A stretch of 64,000 bases of DNA, from NCBI GenBank assembly GCA_902557215.1, contig CACDZM010000002.1, positions 123,679 to 187,678 on the forward strand, given 5' to 3'. Positions 40,152 to 50,149 of the stretch are shown here, one piece after another. Numbering within the stretch: the first letter of the stretch is position 1; every line of letters begins with the position of its first letter. A program made the position numbers and the translations under genes. This DNA comes from an uncultured Pelagibacteraceae bacterium. GTDB lineage: Bacteria > Pseudomonadota > Alphaproteobacteria > Pelagibacterales > Pelagibacteraceae. Below the pieces are notes generated by a model, which had not been told where the DNA came from, made no database searches, and saw only the letters and a list, made by a program, of their open reading frames with translations.

Positions 40152-41061
40152 CTTGGGTAAATGCTTCAGCAAATTTTTCGGCATCAAATAACTGAAGGTC
40201 GTCCTCTTTTTCACCTAAGCCTAATGCAATAATGGGAAGTTTATATTTTTTAGCTAATGCTAAAAGTATGCCACCTTTTGCTGTTCCATCTAATTTAGTC
40301 ATTACAACACCTGTTATAGGAATTATTTTATTAAATTCTTCAACCTGATTAATTATATTTTGTCCAGATGTAGCATCTAAAACTAAAATAACATTGTGGG
40401 GCGCTTCAGTATCAATTTTTTTTAGAACATTTGCTATTTTTTTGTATTCTTCCATAAGATTTTTTTTATTTTGAAGTCTGCCGGCTGTATCTATTAATAC
40501 TTGATGAAAATTATTGTTAATTGCTTTTTCAACTGCCCTATATGCCACCGATGCGGGATCAGCACCTTGAGAAGATTTGGTAATTGAAACATTAATTTTA
40601 TTTGCCCAATTTTCTAGTTGTTCAATTGCTGCTGCTCTAAAAGTATCTGAGGCTGCAAACATAACTTTATTGCCATTAGATTTTAAAATTTTACCAATTT
40701 TACCGATAGTTGTCGTTTTTCCAACTCCATTAACTCCTGAAACTAAAGTTGAATTAAGTTTTTCTTTTTTCTCAAAAAATGAGTTATTCTCTAAAGGTTT
40801 CATTAAAGAAATTATGTACTCTTTTAAAATATAATTTATCTCACTAGTTAGATCTTTGTTTGGATCGATTTTTTTATTCGAAATAATTTCTTTTATTTCT
40901 GATGCAGCTTCTAAACCTACATCTGATTGAATCAAAAATTCCTCTATTTTATCTAAATTTTTATCATCTATCTCTTTTTTTATTATTATTTCTTTTAGAC
41001 CGGATGTAAGTGCAGAAGCGCTTTTTTGAAAGCCAATTTTAAATTTATCAAAAATTCCCAT
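40144..41061 (-). CDS. ftsY: Signal recognition particle receptor FtsY
   Basis: GVNGVGKTTTIGKIGKIL, AASDTFRAAAIEQL, DTAGRLQNKKNLMEE, TKLDGTAKGG. Confidence 0.97.
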   Translation of the reverse strand: MGIFDKFKIGFQKSASALTSGLKEIIIKKEIDDKNLDKIEEFLIQSDVGLEAASEIKEIISNKKIDPNKDLTSEINYILKEYIISLMKPLENNSFFEKKEKLNSTLVSGVNGVGKTTTIGKIGKILKSNGNKVMFAASDTFRAAAIEQLENWANKINVSITKSSQGADPASVAYRAVEKAINNNFHQVLIDTAGRLQNKKNLMEEYKKIANVLKKIDTEAPHNVILVLDATSGQNIINQVEEFNKIIPITGVVMTKLDGTAKGGILLALAKKYKLPIIALGLGEKEDDLQLFDAEKFAEAFTQVN

Positions 41062-41885
41062 TATAGTTTGATTTCAATTTCCTCTACATCTGATACAGGA
41101 CCTTTCATATGTATTGAATTTTTTGCATCAATCCATATCGATAATTTTCCTGTCGAAAATTCTATATCTGTTTTATTTTCTGTTAAATTATTTATCTTAC
41201 CAGCAAATGCAGTTGCGCAGGCAGCAGTACCACATGCCTTAGTCAATCCAGCTCCTCTTTCCCAGACTTTAACTTTAATCAAATCTTTATTTATTACTTG
41301 AGCAATTGTGACATTACATTTTTCTGGGAAAATTGAGTGTTTTTCAATTTCCGGACCAATTTTTTTAATATTGAAATCGTTTAGTTCATTAACAAAAAAA
41401 ATGATATGTGGATTTCCGACATTCACTGCAGTGCCACCAATATGCTCTTTATCATTTATATCAAGTATTTTAATATTTAAATTTCTTGTATCTAATTTTT
41501 CCAACAAAGGTATTTCACTCCAATCTGTTTTAGCTTTACCGATTTCTGTTGTAACAATCTTATTTCCTAAAATTTCAGACTTTAACAGTCCAGAAAATGT
41601 CTTCAAAATTATAGTTTTGTTATCTGTTTCTTTTGAAATGAAATTAGCAATGCATCTTGTTCCATTACCACATGCTCCTGACTCTCCACCGTCAGAATTA
41701 AAAAATTTTAAGTATGCATCAGCTGAATTATCGTTTTCTATCAAAATCAATTGATCGCAACCAATAAAACTTCTATCGCAAATTTTAATTATCTGCTCTT
41801 TATTTAAATTGGTAATTTTTTGTCTATTATCAATAATTACAAAGTCATTACCTAAACCATCCATTTTAAATGCTTTAATGTTCAT
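41061..41885 (-). CDS. dapF: Diaminopimelate epimerase
   Basis: KMDGLGNDFVIID, GACGNGTRC, GAGLTKACGTAACA. Confidence 0.97.
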   Translation of the reverse strand: MNIKAFKMDGLGNDFVIIDNRQKITNLNKEQIIKICDRSFIGCDQLILIENDNSADAYLKFFNSDGGESGACGNGTRCIANFISKETDNKTIILKTFSGLLKSEILGNKIVTTEIGKAKTDWSEIPLLEKLDTRNLNIKILDINDKEHIGGTAVNVGNPHIIFFVNELNDFNIKKIGPEIEKHSIFPEKCNVTIAQVINKDLIKVKVWERGAGLTKACGTAACATAFAGKINNLTENKTDIEFSTGKLSIWIDAKNSIHMKGPVSDVEEIEIKL

Positions 41886-41945
41886 ATATGTTTATTTAAC
41901 TTATTTATTGACTTTTTGAACCTCTATTATAGTTTGTGGCAGTTT

Positions 41946-42022
41946 CCGCAAAAACGTTTAATTTGCGGTGTCTTTGGAAACAAAGAGATCGACACTAGTC
42001 TGCGAGGGTTCGCCCACTAGTG
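41946..42022 (+). ncRNA. Structured ffh leader (candidate cis-regulatory RNA; three hairpins)
   Basis: CCGCAAA/TTTGCGG, TCTTTG-GAAA-CAAAGA and CACTAGT/ACTAGTG (with inner GGG-TTCG-CCC) in a GC-enriched intergenic region directly 5' of ffh. Confidence 0.8.
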
Positions 42023-42046
42023 CGATTACTGTTGGGTGTAATAAAT

Positions 42047-43405
42047 ATGTTTGAAAATTTGACTAATAAATTTGAGGAAGTTTTTTCCTCTTTAAAAAAA
42101 GCACCATCACTAGATGAAAATCAAGTAGATGAGGGATTAAGAGGTATTAGGCAGGCCTTGTTAGAGGCAGATGTATCTCTTGAAGTTGCAAAAGACTTCA
42201 TCGAAAAAGTAAAACCAAAAGCTCTAGGTAAAGAAATTATCAGATCGACATCCCCTGGAGATATGGTTGTGAAGATCGTTTATGACGAATTAGTCAGTTT
42301 GCTTGGTGAAAAAAATGATGATGTAAATCTCAACGCAGTCCCGCCTGTACCAATGATGTTGGTTGGACTTCAGGGCTCTGGTAAAACTACTACAACTGCT
42401 AAACTAGCAAGGTATCTAGAGAACACTAAAAAAAAGAGAGTAATGATGGTTAGTTTAGATATCTATAGGCCTGCTGCACAAGAACAATTAAAATTATTAG
42501 GTGAACAAAATAATATTATAACTTTACCGATAATTGAAGGTCAGCAACCAACTGAAATTTGTCAAAGAGCTTTAAGTGCTGCAAATTTAAATGGCGCAGA
42601 TATAATTCTATTTGATACCGCTGGTAGAACTCAAATAGACTTGCAGATGATGAGTGAAATTAAGCAAATTGAAAATACTATTAACCCTGCAGAGATATTT
42701 CTTGTTGCAGATTCATTAACAGGACAAGTGGCAGCGTCCGTCGCAAAAGAATTTAAAAACACTGTTAACCTCTCAGGAATAATCTTAACTAGAGCAGACG
42801 GAGATGCAAGGGGTGGAGCAGCAGTGAGTATGAAATTTGTGTCACAAGTACCAATTAAATTTTTAGGTATTGGTGAAAAAATTGAAAATCTTGAATTATT
42901 TCATCCAGATAGAATAGCAAATAGAATTCTTGGTATGGGAGATATCATATCTCTTGTAGAAAAAGCAGCTGAGGATTTAGGTGAGGAAAATATAAAGAAA
43001 GCTGAAGAGAATTTAAAAAAAGGTCAATTTTCAATGCAGGATTATTTAACACAATTAAGACAGATGAAAAAAATGGGAGGAATAGAAGGTGTGATGTCAT
43101 TTATGCCTGGTGTATCTAAGGTTAAGTCCCAAATGGAAGCTGCTGGTATAGATGAAAGTGTTATCACTAAAAACGAGGCAATAATTTTGTCGATGACCAA
43201 AAAAGAACGAGAGAATCCAAAAATAATTAATGGTTCAAGAAAAAAAAGAATTGCTAATGGCTCTGGTACAGATCCAGCCACTATCAATAAATTGCTTAAA
43301 CAATTTAAAATGATGTCAGAAATGATGAAAAAAATGTCAAAGGGAAATCTGAAAGGTATGTCTGATAAAGGAATACCACCAGAGCTATTTAATCAATTAA
43401 AATAA
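42047..43405 (+). CDS. ffh: Signal recognition particle protein Ffh
   Basis: MFENLTNKFEEVFSSL, GLQGSGKTTTTAKLARYL, DTAGRTQID, TRADGDARGGAAVS; start at internal ATG of listed ORF. Confidence 0.97.
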   Translation: MFENLTNKFEEVFSSLKKAPSLDENQVDEGLRGIRQALLEADVSLEVAKDFIEKVKPKALGKEIIRSTSPGDMVVKIVYDELVSLLGEKNDDVNLNAVPPVPMMLVGLQGSGKTTTTAKLARYLENTKKKRVMMVSLDIYRPAAQEQLKLLGEQNNIITLPIIEGQQPTEICQRALSAANLNGADIILFDTAGRTQIDLQMMSEIKQIENTINPAEIFLVADSLTGQVAASVAKEFKNTVNLSGIILTRADGDARGGAAVSMKFVSQVPIKFLGIGEKIENLELFHPDRIANRILGMGDIISLVEKAAEDLGEENIKKAEENLKKGQFSMQDYLTQLRQMKKMGGIEGVMSFMPGVSKVKSQMEAAGIDESVITKNEAIILSMTKKERENPKIINGSRKKRIANGSGTDPATINKLLKQFKMMSEMMKKMSKGNLKGMSDKGIPPELFNQLK

Positions 43406-43416
43406 AAGGAGAGCAA

Positions 43417-43944
43417 ATGTTAAAGTTAAGGTTATCAAGAGGTGGCACAAAAAAAAGACCAGTATACAAGTTAGTTGTTGCAGACAGTAGGTTTTCAAGG
43501 GATGGAAGATTTATAGAAAAGGTAGGTTTTTTTAATCCGTTACTTCCGAAAGAAAAAAAAGAGAGAATAGGACTTGAAGCTGAAAGAATTAAATATTGGT
43601 TGGGTCAAGGAGCAAAACCAACTACAAGAGTGGCAAGAATTCTAGGAGAAAATGAGTTAATGCCTATGCCTGTTAACGGAAATAATCCTCAAAAAGCTAT
43701 TCCAAAAAAAGATAGAAAAAAAGAAGCATCAACAGAGGCCAAAAAAGAAGAAGCTCCTAAAGCAGATGCAGCACCAGCAGCAGAAACAAAAAAAGAAGAG
43801 GCTCCTAAAAAAGAAGAAGCTCCTAAAGCAGATGCAGCACCAGCAGCAGAAACAAAAAAAGAAGAGGCTCCTAAAAAAGAAGAGGCTCCTAAAAAAGAAG
43901 AGGCTCCTAAAAAAGAAGAGGCTTCAAAAGGGGAAAAAAAGTAA
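43417..43944 (+). CDS. rpsP: 30S ribosomal protein S16 with long low-complexity C-terminal tail
   Basis: MLKLRLSRGGTKKRPVYKLVVADSRFSRDGRFIEKVGFFNP; followed by KEEAPKADAAPAAETKKEEAPKK repeats. Confidence 0.96.
   Translation: MLKLRLSRGGTKKRPVYKLVVADSRFSRDGRFIEKVGFFNPLLPKEKKERIGLEAERIKYWLGQGAKPTTRVARILGENELMPMPVNGNNPQKAIPKKDRKKEASTEAKKEEAPKADAAPAAETKKEEAPKKEEAPKADAAPAAETKKEEAPKKEEAPKKEEAPKKEEASKGEKK
43741..43926 (+). repeat. Tandem coding repeat in rpsP tail
   Basis: Duplicated ~66-nt block encoding EEAPKADAAPAAETKKEEAPKK, then aaaaaagaagaggctcct (KKEEAP) 18-nt units. Confidence 0.9.
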
Positions 43945-43958
43945 TTTAAAAAATCATC

Positions 43959-44645
43959 ATGTTCCAAGCCCAAGTATTTACTTTGTACCCAGAATTTTTT
44001 CCTGGCCCTCTTGCTAAAGGCCTGTATGGAAAGGCTCTATCTAATAAGTTATGGAATTTAAATGTTGTAAATATAAGAGATGCAGCAACAGATAAACATA
44101 AAACTGTTGATGACACTCCGTATGGAGGTGGAACAGGTATGTTACTTAAACCAGATATATTAGCAAAATCGTTAGACCAAAGAGTAAAAAAAAATGAAAG
44201 AATTTTTTATTTATCACCTAAGGGAAAAAAATTTGACCAAAAATTTGCAAAAGATTTGTCAAAAGAAAAATCTATCTCTCTAATTTGTGGTCATTTTGAA
44301 GGAGTTGATGAGAGAGTTTTAGATACAAGAAATATAGAAGAAATAAGTATAGGAGATTATGTCTTGTCTGGTGGAGAAACTGCTGCATTAGTTGTGCTTG
44401 ATACCATTTTAAGACTTTTACCTGGTGTACTAGGAAATAAAAAATCTGCAATTGATGAAACCTTTGAAAATGGTCTTTTAGAGTACCCCCAATATACAAA
44501 ACCTCAAATTTGGGAGGAAAAACCAGTACCTGAAGTATTATTATCTGGAGATCATGCTAAAATTAAAGACTGGCGTTTATCTCAATCTGAGGCTATAACT
44601 CGCGTCCGAAGACCAGATTTGTGGCAAAAATATAAGAAAAACTAA
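43959..44645 (+). CDS. trmD: tRNA (guanosine(37)-N1)-methyltransferase
   Basis: FTLYPEFFPGPLAKGLYGKAL, YGGGTGMLLKPD, ISIGDYVLSGGE. Confidence 0.97.
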   Translation: MFQAQVFTLYPEFFPGPLAKGLYGKALSNKLWNLNVVNIRDAATDKHKTVDDTPYGGGTGMLLKPDILAKSLDQRVKKNERIFYLSPKGKKFDQKFAKDLSKEKSISLICGHFEGVDERVLDTRNIEEISIGDYVLSGGETAALVVLDTILRLLPGVLGNKKSAIDETFENGLLEYPQYTKPQIWEEKPVPEVLLSGDHAKIKDWRLSQSEAITRVRRPDLWQKYKKN

Positions 44646-44660
44646 TTGAACAATTATAGA

Positions 44661-45236
44661 ATGAAAACAATCGAAGAAATAAATCAACATAATGTTAAAA
44701 AAATTCTATCAGAAAAAAAAATTCCTGATTTTTTTGCTGGAGATGTAGTTAAAGTAGGTGTCAGAATTACAGAGGGTAAAAAAGAGAGAATACAGTTCTT
44801 CGAAGGCGTTTGTATTGCAAAGAAAAATAGAGATTTGAACTCGTCATTTACAGTCAGAAAAATTTCATTTGGAGAAGGTGTTGAAAGAACTTTTCCGTTA
44901 TATGGGACTGTGATTGACTCTATTAAAGTAATCCGTTCAGGCAAAGTCAGAAGAGCAAAGCTTTACTACCTAAGGGATAGAACAGGAAAATCAGCAAGGA
45001 TTGCTGAAAAAATAAGAAAAAAAATTGGCATTGATATTGATGTAAAGCCTGAGACGGTAAATGAGGAAAATCTTGCCCCAACAAATAAAGAAATTGAAAC
45101 TGAGATAAATACAAAGGTTGTGTCAACATCAGATGAAAAAAAAGAGGAAACTACTAAAAAAGAACCTCAAATAGATGCACCTAAAGCTGATATTAAAGCA
45201 GAAAAAAAACTTGAAAATCCCTCAGAAAAAAAATAA
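44661..45236 (+). CDS. rplS: 50S ribosomal protein L19 with C-terminal extension
   Basis: [58 protein letters not shown]. Confidence 0.95.
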   Translation: MKTIEEINQHNVKKILSEKKIPDFFAGDVVKVGVRITEGKKERIQFFEGVCIAKKNRDLNSSFTVRKISFGEGVERTFPLYGTVIDSIKVIRSGKVRRAKLYYLRDRTGKSARIAEKIRKKIGIDIDVKPETVNEENLAPTNKEIETEINTKVVSTSDEKKEETTKKEPQIDAPKADIKAEKKLENPSEKK

Positions 45237-45247
45237 TTTTTTTCTCA

Positions 45248-46651
45248 ATGCCCAATACTCTTTACGATAAAATTTGGAACGATCACCTAGTAGATCAACA
45301 GGCTGATGGAACAGCTTTATTGTTTGTTGATAGGCATTTGGTTCATGAAGTAACTAGCCCACAAGCTTTTGAAGGTCTGAGAAATTCAAATAGGAAAGTT
45401 AGACATCCAAAACTTACTCTAGCTGTTGCAGACCACAATGTACCAACAACTGATAGATCAAAAGGAATATCTGATAAAGAATCTAAAATTCAGGTAGATA
45501 CATTAGAAGCAAATTGCAAAGAGTTTGGTATTAAATTATTTGGAATGGGTGATAAGAGACAGGGTATAGTTCATATAATCGGACCTGAGCAAGGTTTCAC
45601 GCAACCGGGAACAGTAATTGTTTGTGGAGATAGCCATACAGCGACACACGGCGCCTTTGGATCTTTAGCTTTTGGAATTGGAACATCAGAGGTAGAACAT
45701 GTTTTGGCTACTCAAACATTAGTTCAAAAAAAAGCAAAAAATTTTAGAATTAATGTAGAAGGTAAACTCCCATTAGGAGTAACATCAAAAGATGTAATTC
45801 TTCAAATAATAGGAAAAATTGGAACTGCTGGTGGAACTGGATGTGTTATAGAGTATGCTGGAGATTTAATTAGATCTTTGAGTGTTGAGCAAAGAATGAC
45901 TATTTGTAACATGACTATAGAAGGTGGAGCTAGAGCAGGACTGATTGCCCCTGATGAAAAAATATTTAAATATCTTGAGGGCAAACCTATGTCACCGAAA
46001 GGAAAAAATTGGGAAAATGCTTTAGAATATTGGAGAAATTTAAAGTCAGATGATGGAGCAAAATTCGATAAAGAAGTTAATTTAAAAGCTGAAGAAATTT
46101 TACCAATGATAACTTGGGGGACTTCTCCACAAGATGTAATCACGATAGATGGCAAGATTCCCAACCCTCAAAATGAAAAAAATGAAGATAAGAAAAATTC
46201 ATTAGAAAGAGCGCTAAATTATATGGGCTTAAAACCTAATATGGCTGCAAAAGATATTAAAATAGATAAAGTTTTTATAGGAAGCTGCACAAATGGTAGA
46301 ATTGAAGACCTAAGAGAGGCTGCGAAAATTCTTAAAGACAAAAAAATAGCCTCCCACGTTCATGCGATGGTCGTTCCTGGATCGGGTTTAGTAAAAGAGC
46401 AAGCGGAGCAGGAAGGATTGGATAAAATATTCGTTAACTCAGGTTTTGAATGGAGGGAACCAGGTTGTTCAATGTGCCTAGCAATGAATGCTGACAAATT
46501 AAAACCTGAGGAAAGATGTGCATCCACTTCAAATAGAAATTTTGAGGGAAGACAAGGTAGAGGTGGAAGAACACACCTTGTCAGTCCAGGCATGGCCGCT
46601 GCAGCAGCAATATCTGGTAGTCTTGATGATGTGAGAAAGTACCAAAATTAG
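45248..46651 (+). CDS. leuC: 3-isopropylmalate dehydratase large subunit
   Basis: [55 protein letters not shown]. Confidence 0.97.
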   Translation: MPNTLYDKIWNDHLVDQQADGTALLFVDRHLVHEVTSPQAFEGLRNSNRKVRHPKLTLAVADHNVPTTDRSKGISDKESKIQVDTLEANCKEFGIKLFGMGDKRQGIVHIIGPEQGFTQPGTVIVCGDSHTATHGAFGSLAFGIGTSEVEHVLATQTLVQKKAKNFRINVEGKLPLGVTSKDVILQIIGKIGTAGGTGCVIEYAGDLIRSLSVEQRMTICNMTIEGGARAGLIAPDEKIFKYLEGKPMSPKGKNWENALEYWRNLKSDDGAKFDKEVNLKAEEILPMITWGTSPQDVITIDGKIPNPQNEKNEDKKNSLERALNYMGLKPNMAAKDIKIDKVFIGSCTNGRIEDLREAAKILKDKKIASHVHAMVVPGSGLVKEQAEQEGLDKIFVNSGFEWREPGCSMCLAMNADKLKPEERCASTSNRNFEGRQGRGGRTHLVSPGMAAAAAISGSLDDVRKYQN

Positions 46652-47257
46652 ATGCAAAAATTTAGCACACTTAAAAGTATTCCGGCATATTTACCGATTG
46701 TTAATGTTGATACTGATATGATTATCCCTAAACAATTTCTTAAAACTATTAAAAGAACTGGGTTAGGTAAAAATTTATTCTTTGAAATGAGATATGATGA
46801 TAAAGGTAAAGAAATTAATGAATTTATTTTAAATAAAACTCCATTTAATAAATCAAAAATTTTGATAGCTGGGAAAAATTTTGGATGTGGCTCTTCAAGG
46901 GAACATGCACCCTGGGCATTGTTAGATTTTGGTATTACTTGTGTGATTAGCTCAAGTTTTGCTGATATTTTCCACAACAATTGTTTTAAAAATGGAATTT
47001 TACCAATCATTCTTAATGATGATAAAATTAAAGAATTATCAGAGTATGCTAATAGAAAAGAGGAAATTTTTGTAGACCTTAATGTGGAAAAAGTAATTTA
47101 TGGAAATAACGAAGTTAGATTTAAAGTAGACCCATTTAAAAAAAAATGTCTATTAGAGGGCTTAGATGACATAGCGTTATCACTTAATAAATCCAAAAAA
47201 ATTGAAAATTTCGAAAAAGATCTTAAAAGTCAAAAGCCATGGATCTTTAATGATTAA
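46652..47257 (+). CDS. leuD: 3-isopropylmalate dehydratase small subunit
   Basis: [37 protein letters not shown]. Confidence 0.97.
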   Translation: MQKFSTLKSIPAYLPIVNVDTDMIIPKQFLKTIKRTGLGKNLFFEMRYDDKGKEINEFILNKTPFNKSKILIAGKNFGCGSSREHAPWALLDFGITCVISSSFADIFHNNCFKNGILPIILNDDKIKELSEYANRKEEIFVDLNVEKVIYGNNEVRFKVDPFKKKCLLEGLDDIALSLNKSKKIENFEKDLKSQKPWIFND

Positions 47258-48356
47258 GGTTAAAAAGAGAAAAATATTATTATTACCAGGTGATGGTATA
47301 GGCCCCGAAGTCATTGGTGAAGTTAGAAAGATAATAAATTGGTTTAATGACAAAAAATCTTTAGATTTTGAAATTGATGAAGATTTGGCCGGAGGATGTT
47401 CTTATGACAAACATGGAACCCCAATTACCGATGAGGTATTTTATAAAGCTTTAGAGAGCGCTGTTATAATGTTAGGCGCCGTTGGAGGGCCAAAATGGGA
47501 TCAAGTTGAATTTTCCAAGAAACCTGAAAGAGCTCTTTTAAAATTAAGGAAAGAGTTGAAACTTTTTGCTAATTTAAGACCAGCAATATGTTTTAAACAG
47601 TTAGTCGACGCATCAACTTTAAAACCAGATGTTGTCTCAGGTTTAGACATTATGATCGTCAGAGAACTTACCGGTGGAATATATTTTGGAGAACCTAGAG
47701 GTATCAAACCAATAGAAAATGGTGAGAGAAAAGGAATTAATACGCACTCTTACACTAGTAGCGAAATAATCAGAGTCGCTCGGATTGCATTCGATTTAGC
47801 AAAAAAAAGATCAAATAAAGTTACATCTTGTGAAAAATCAAATGTGATGGAAGCAGGTCAACTTTGGAAAGAGGAAGTTCAAGCACTTCATGAGAAAGAG
47901 TATAAAGATGTTGAGTTAAGCCATATGCTAGCAGATAATTGTGCAATGCAATTGCTTAGAAATCCTAAACAATTTGATGTTATTGTGACGGATAATTTAT
48001 TTGGTGATATGTTGTCCGATCAAGCATCTATGTTGACTGGATCATTAGGTCTTTTACCATCTGCATCTCTAGGAGCCAAAAATAATGAGGGAGAGATGAG
48101 AGCAATGTATGAGCCAATTCATGGATCTGCACCTGATATAGCAGGTAAAGGTATTGCAAATCCGATTGCAACTATATTAAGTTTTGCAATGGCTTTGAGA
48201 TACTCCTTAGACCTGGATAAAGAAGCAGAATCTTTGGAAAAAGCTGTTCAGAGTGTACTAAATGAAGGATTAAGAACAAAAGATATTTTATCTAAGGGAA
48301 TGAAAGAGATATCAACATCACAAATGGGTGATGCGATTATTTCAAAATTGCAATAA
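47250..48356 (+). CDS. leuB: 3-isopropylmalate dehydrogenase
   Basis: [53 protein letters not shown]; start at MIKVKKRK overlaps leuD. Confidence 0.96.
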   Translation: MIKVKKRKILLLPGDGIGPEVIGEVRKIINWFNDKKSLDFEIDEDLAGGCSYDKHGTPITDEVFYKALESAVIMLGAVGGPKWDQVEFSKKPERALLKLRKELKLFANLRPAICFKQLVDASTLKPDVVSGLDIMIVRELTGGIYFGEPRGIKPIENGERKGINTHSYTSSEIIRVARIAFDLAKKRSNKVTSCEKSNVMEAGQLWKEEVQALHEKEYKDVELSHMLADNCAMQLLRNPKQFDVIVTDNLFGDMLSDQASMLTGSLGLLPSASLGAKNNEGEMRAMYEPIHGSAPDIAGKGIANPIATILSFAMALRYSLDLDKEAESLEKAVQSVLNEGLRTKDILSKGMKEISTSQMGDAIISKLQ

Positions 48357-48382
48357 CTAATTATTTATTCTAAAATTAAAAT

Positions 48383-50149
48383 ATGCCTAGCTATAATGCA
48401 CCAGTCAAAGATATGATGTTTCTATATGAGAAACTAAGGGATAATAAAAATTATAATGAATTAGAGAAATATAAAGAAGTTAACTCAGAGTTAGTAAAGG
48501 ATATCTTAGAGGAAGCTGCAAAAATAAATCAAAATTTAATTTTACCTCTTGCAAAAACTGGAGATGAAAATCCAGCTATATTAGAAAATGGAGTAGTAAG
48601 AACACCCCCAGGATATAAAGAAGCTTATAAGAAATATATCGAGGATGGTTGGACTTCCTTATCTTGTGATCCAAAATATGGAGGACAAGGTATGCCTAGA
48701 ACAGTGAGTGCATTTTTTGATGAAATGTTATCTTCAGCTAGTCTAGCATTTAAACTTTATAGTGAATTATCACTTGGTGCCTACAATTGTATTCATCACC
48801 ATGCCCCAGATGAAATTAAAGATAAATATCTTCCAAAAATGGTTGAGGGAAAATGGAGTGGCACTATGTGTTTAACAGAACCAGTTTGTGGAACGGATTT
48901 AGGTTTACTTAAAACAAAAGCTGTAGAGCAACCCGATGGAACATACAAAATCACTGGCCAAAAAATATTTATTACATCTGGTGATCATGATTTAACAGAA
49001 AATATAATTCATCTTGTAATAGCAAGAGCATCAGATTCACCGAAAGGTACTAAGGGAATAAGTTTATTTTTAGTCCCAAAATTTATTGTAAAAGAAGATG
49101 GAACAATTGGCGCTAGAAATGGAATATCTACAGGATCAATAGAGACAAAAATGGGTATTAAAGGTTCAGCTACTTGCGTTTTAAATTTTGATGATGCAAC
49201 TGGAATTATGATTGGTCCTAAGAATAAAGGACTAAGTCAAATGTTTACAATGATGAATTTAGAAAGAATTGTCGTTGGAATTCAAGGTTTAGGAATTTCA
49301 GAAATTGCTTATCAAAATTCATTGAGTTATGCCAAAGAGAGAAAGCAAGGAAAAAGCAACAATAATAAATCGCAAAATGGAAATGCTGATGCAATTATTG
49401 AACATGCAGATATACGTAAAACATTGTTGAACATGAAATCTATAATTGAGGGAGAGAGAGCATTATGTTTCTGGTTATCGCAACAAACTGAAGTAAGTTT
49501 AAATCACGATGATCAGAAAATAAAACAAGATGCTTCAGACATGGTCTCATTAATGACACCTGTTGTAAAATCTTTATTTTCAGATTTAGGAATGGAGATT
49601 ACAAGCGATGCAATGCAAATTTTTGGCGGGTATGGCTATACTAAAGATCAAGGTATAGAGCAATTATATAGAGATAATAGAATTACACCAATTTACGAGG
49701 GAACAAATTCTGTTCAAGCTGCTGATTTAGTTTTTAGAAAATTATTAAATAAGAATGGAAATATAATAGATAAATTTTTAGATTTAGTTAAAACTGAAAC
49801 AAATTCAAATAACGAAAAAGTCAAGCCATTTATAAAAGAATTTAATTATTATTTAAATGTACTTAAGAACTTTAGTGATTGGACTATTCAGAGATTAGAA
49901 ACCAATAAAGATGATGTAAGCGCAGCTGCAAATGATTATTTAAAAACTCTTGGCTATATATCATTAGCATTTTCATGGATAAAAATTCTTAATATAAGTT
50001 TCAAAGACTATGAGGAGAATAAAAAATTTTATGATGATAAAATAAATACTGCTAAATTTTATTTTGATAAAGTGCTACCAAGAGCTGAACAACATTATAA
50101 ATCTGCAATTACTGGAAGTTTAAATATAATGAACTTCAAATTTAGTTAA
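48383..50149 (+). CDS. dmdC: 3-methylmercaptopropionyl-CoA dehydrogenase (DmdC-type acyl-CoA dehydrogenase)
   Basis: Long acyl-CoA dehydrogenase (MCLTEPVCGTDLG, IKGSATCVLNFD, QIFGGYGYTKDQGIEQLYRD); adjacent to dmdB and dmdA. Confidence 0.88.
   Translation: MPSYNAPVKDMMFLYEKLRDNKNYNELEKYKEVNSELVKDILEEAAKINQNLILPLAKTGDENPAILENGVVRTPPGYKEAYKKYIEDGWTSLSCDPKYGGQGMPRTVSAFFDEMLSSASLAFKLYSELSLGAYNCIHHHAPDEIKDKYLPKMVEGKWSGTMCLTEPVCGTDLGLLKTKAVEQPDGTYKITGQKIFITSGDHDLTENIIHLVIARASDSPKGTKGISLFLVPKFIVKEDGTIGARNGISTGSIETKMGIKGSATCVLNFDDATGIMIGPKNKGLSQMFTMMNLERIVVGIQGLGISEIAYQNSLSYAKERKQGKSNNNKSQNGNADAIIEHADIRKTLLNMKSIIEGERALCFWLSQQTEVSLNHDDQKIKQDASDMVSLMTPVVKSLFSDLGMEITSDAMQIFGGYGYTKDQGIEQLYRDNRITPIYEGTNSVQAADLVFRKLLNKNGNIIDKFLDLVKTETNSNNEKVKPFIKEFNYYLNVLKNFSDWTIQRLETNKDDVSAAANDYLKTLGYISLAFSWIKILNISFKDYEENKKFYDDKINTAKFYFDKVLPRAEQHYKSAITGSLNIMNFKFS

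Noticed and set aside
41026-41754. Plus-strand ORFs 41026-41301 and 41308-41754 opposite dapF
   Set aside because: Antisense shadows of a clear dapF frame.
41930-42046. Interpretation of the ffh leader as the 4.5S/SRP RNA gene
   Set aside because: I could not find the conserved SRP RNA apical internal-loop sequence; a cis-leader fits better, pending a covariance-model search.
43741-43926. CRISPR-like or mobile-element repeat
   Set aside because: The repeats are in frame inside rpsP with no spacers; they encode a low-complexity tail.
43689-43973. Antisense ORF (94 aa, repeated FLGASSFLGASS) and out-of-frame ORF 43766-44017 (QKQKKKRLLKKK)
   Set aside because: Both are shadow frames of the rpsP tandem repeat; low-complexity products of the repeat rather than independent genes.
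45802-46593. Minus-strand ORFs inside leuC
   Set aside because: Antisense shadows; leuC frame has unambiguous motifs.
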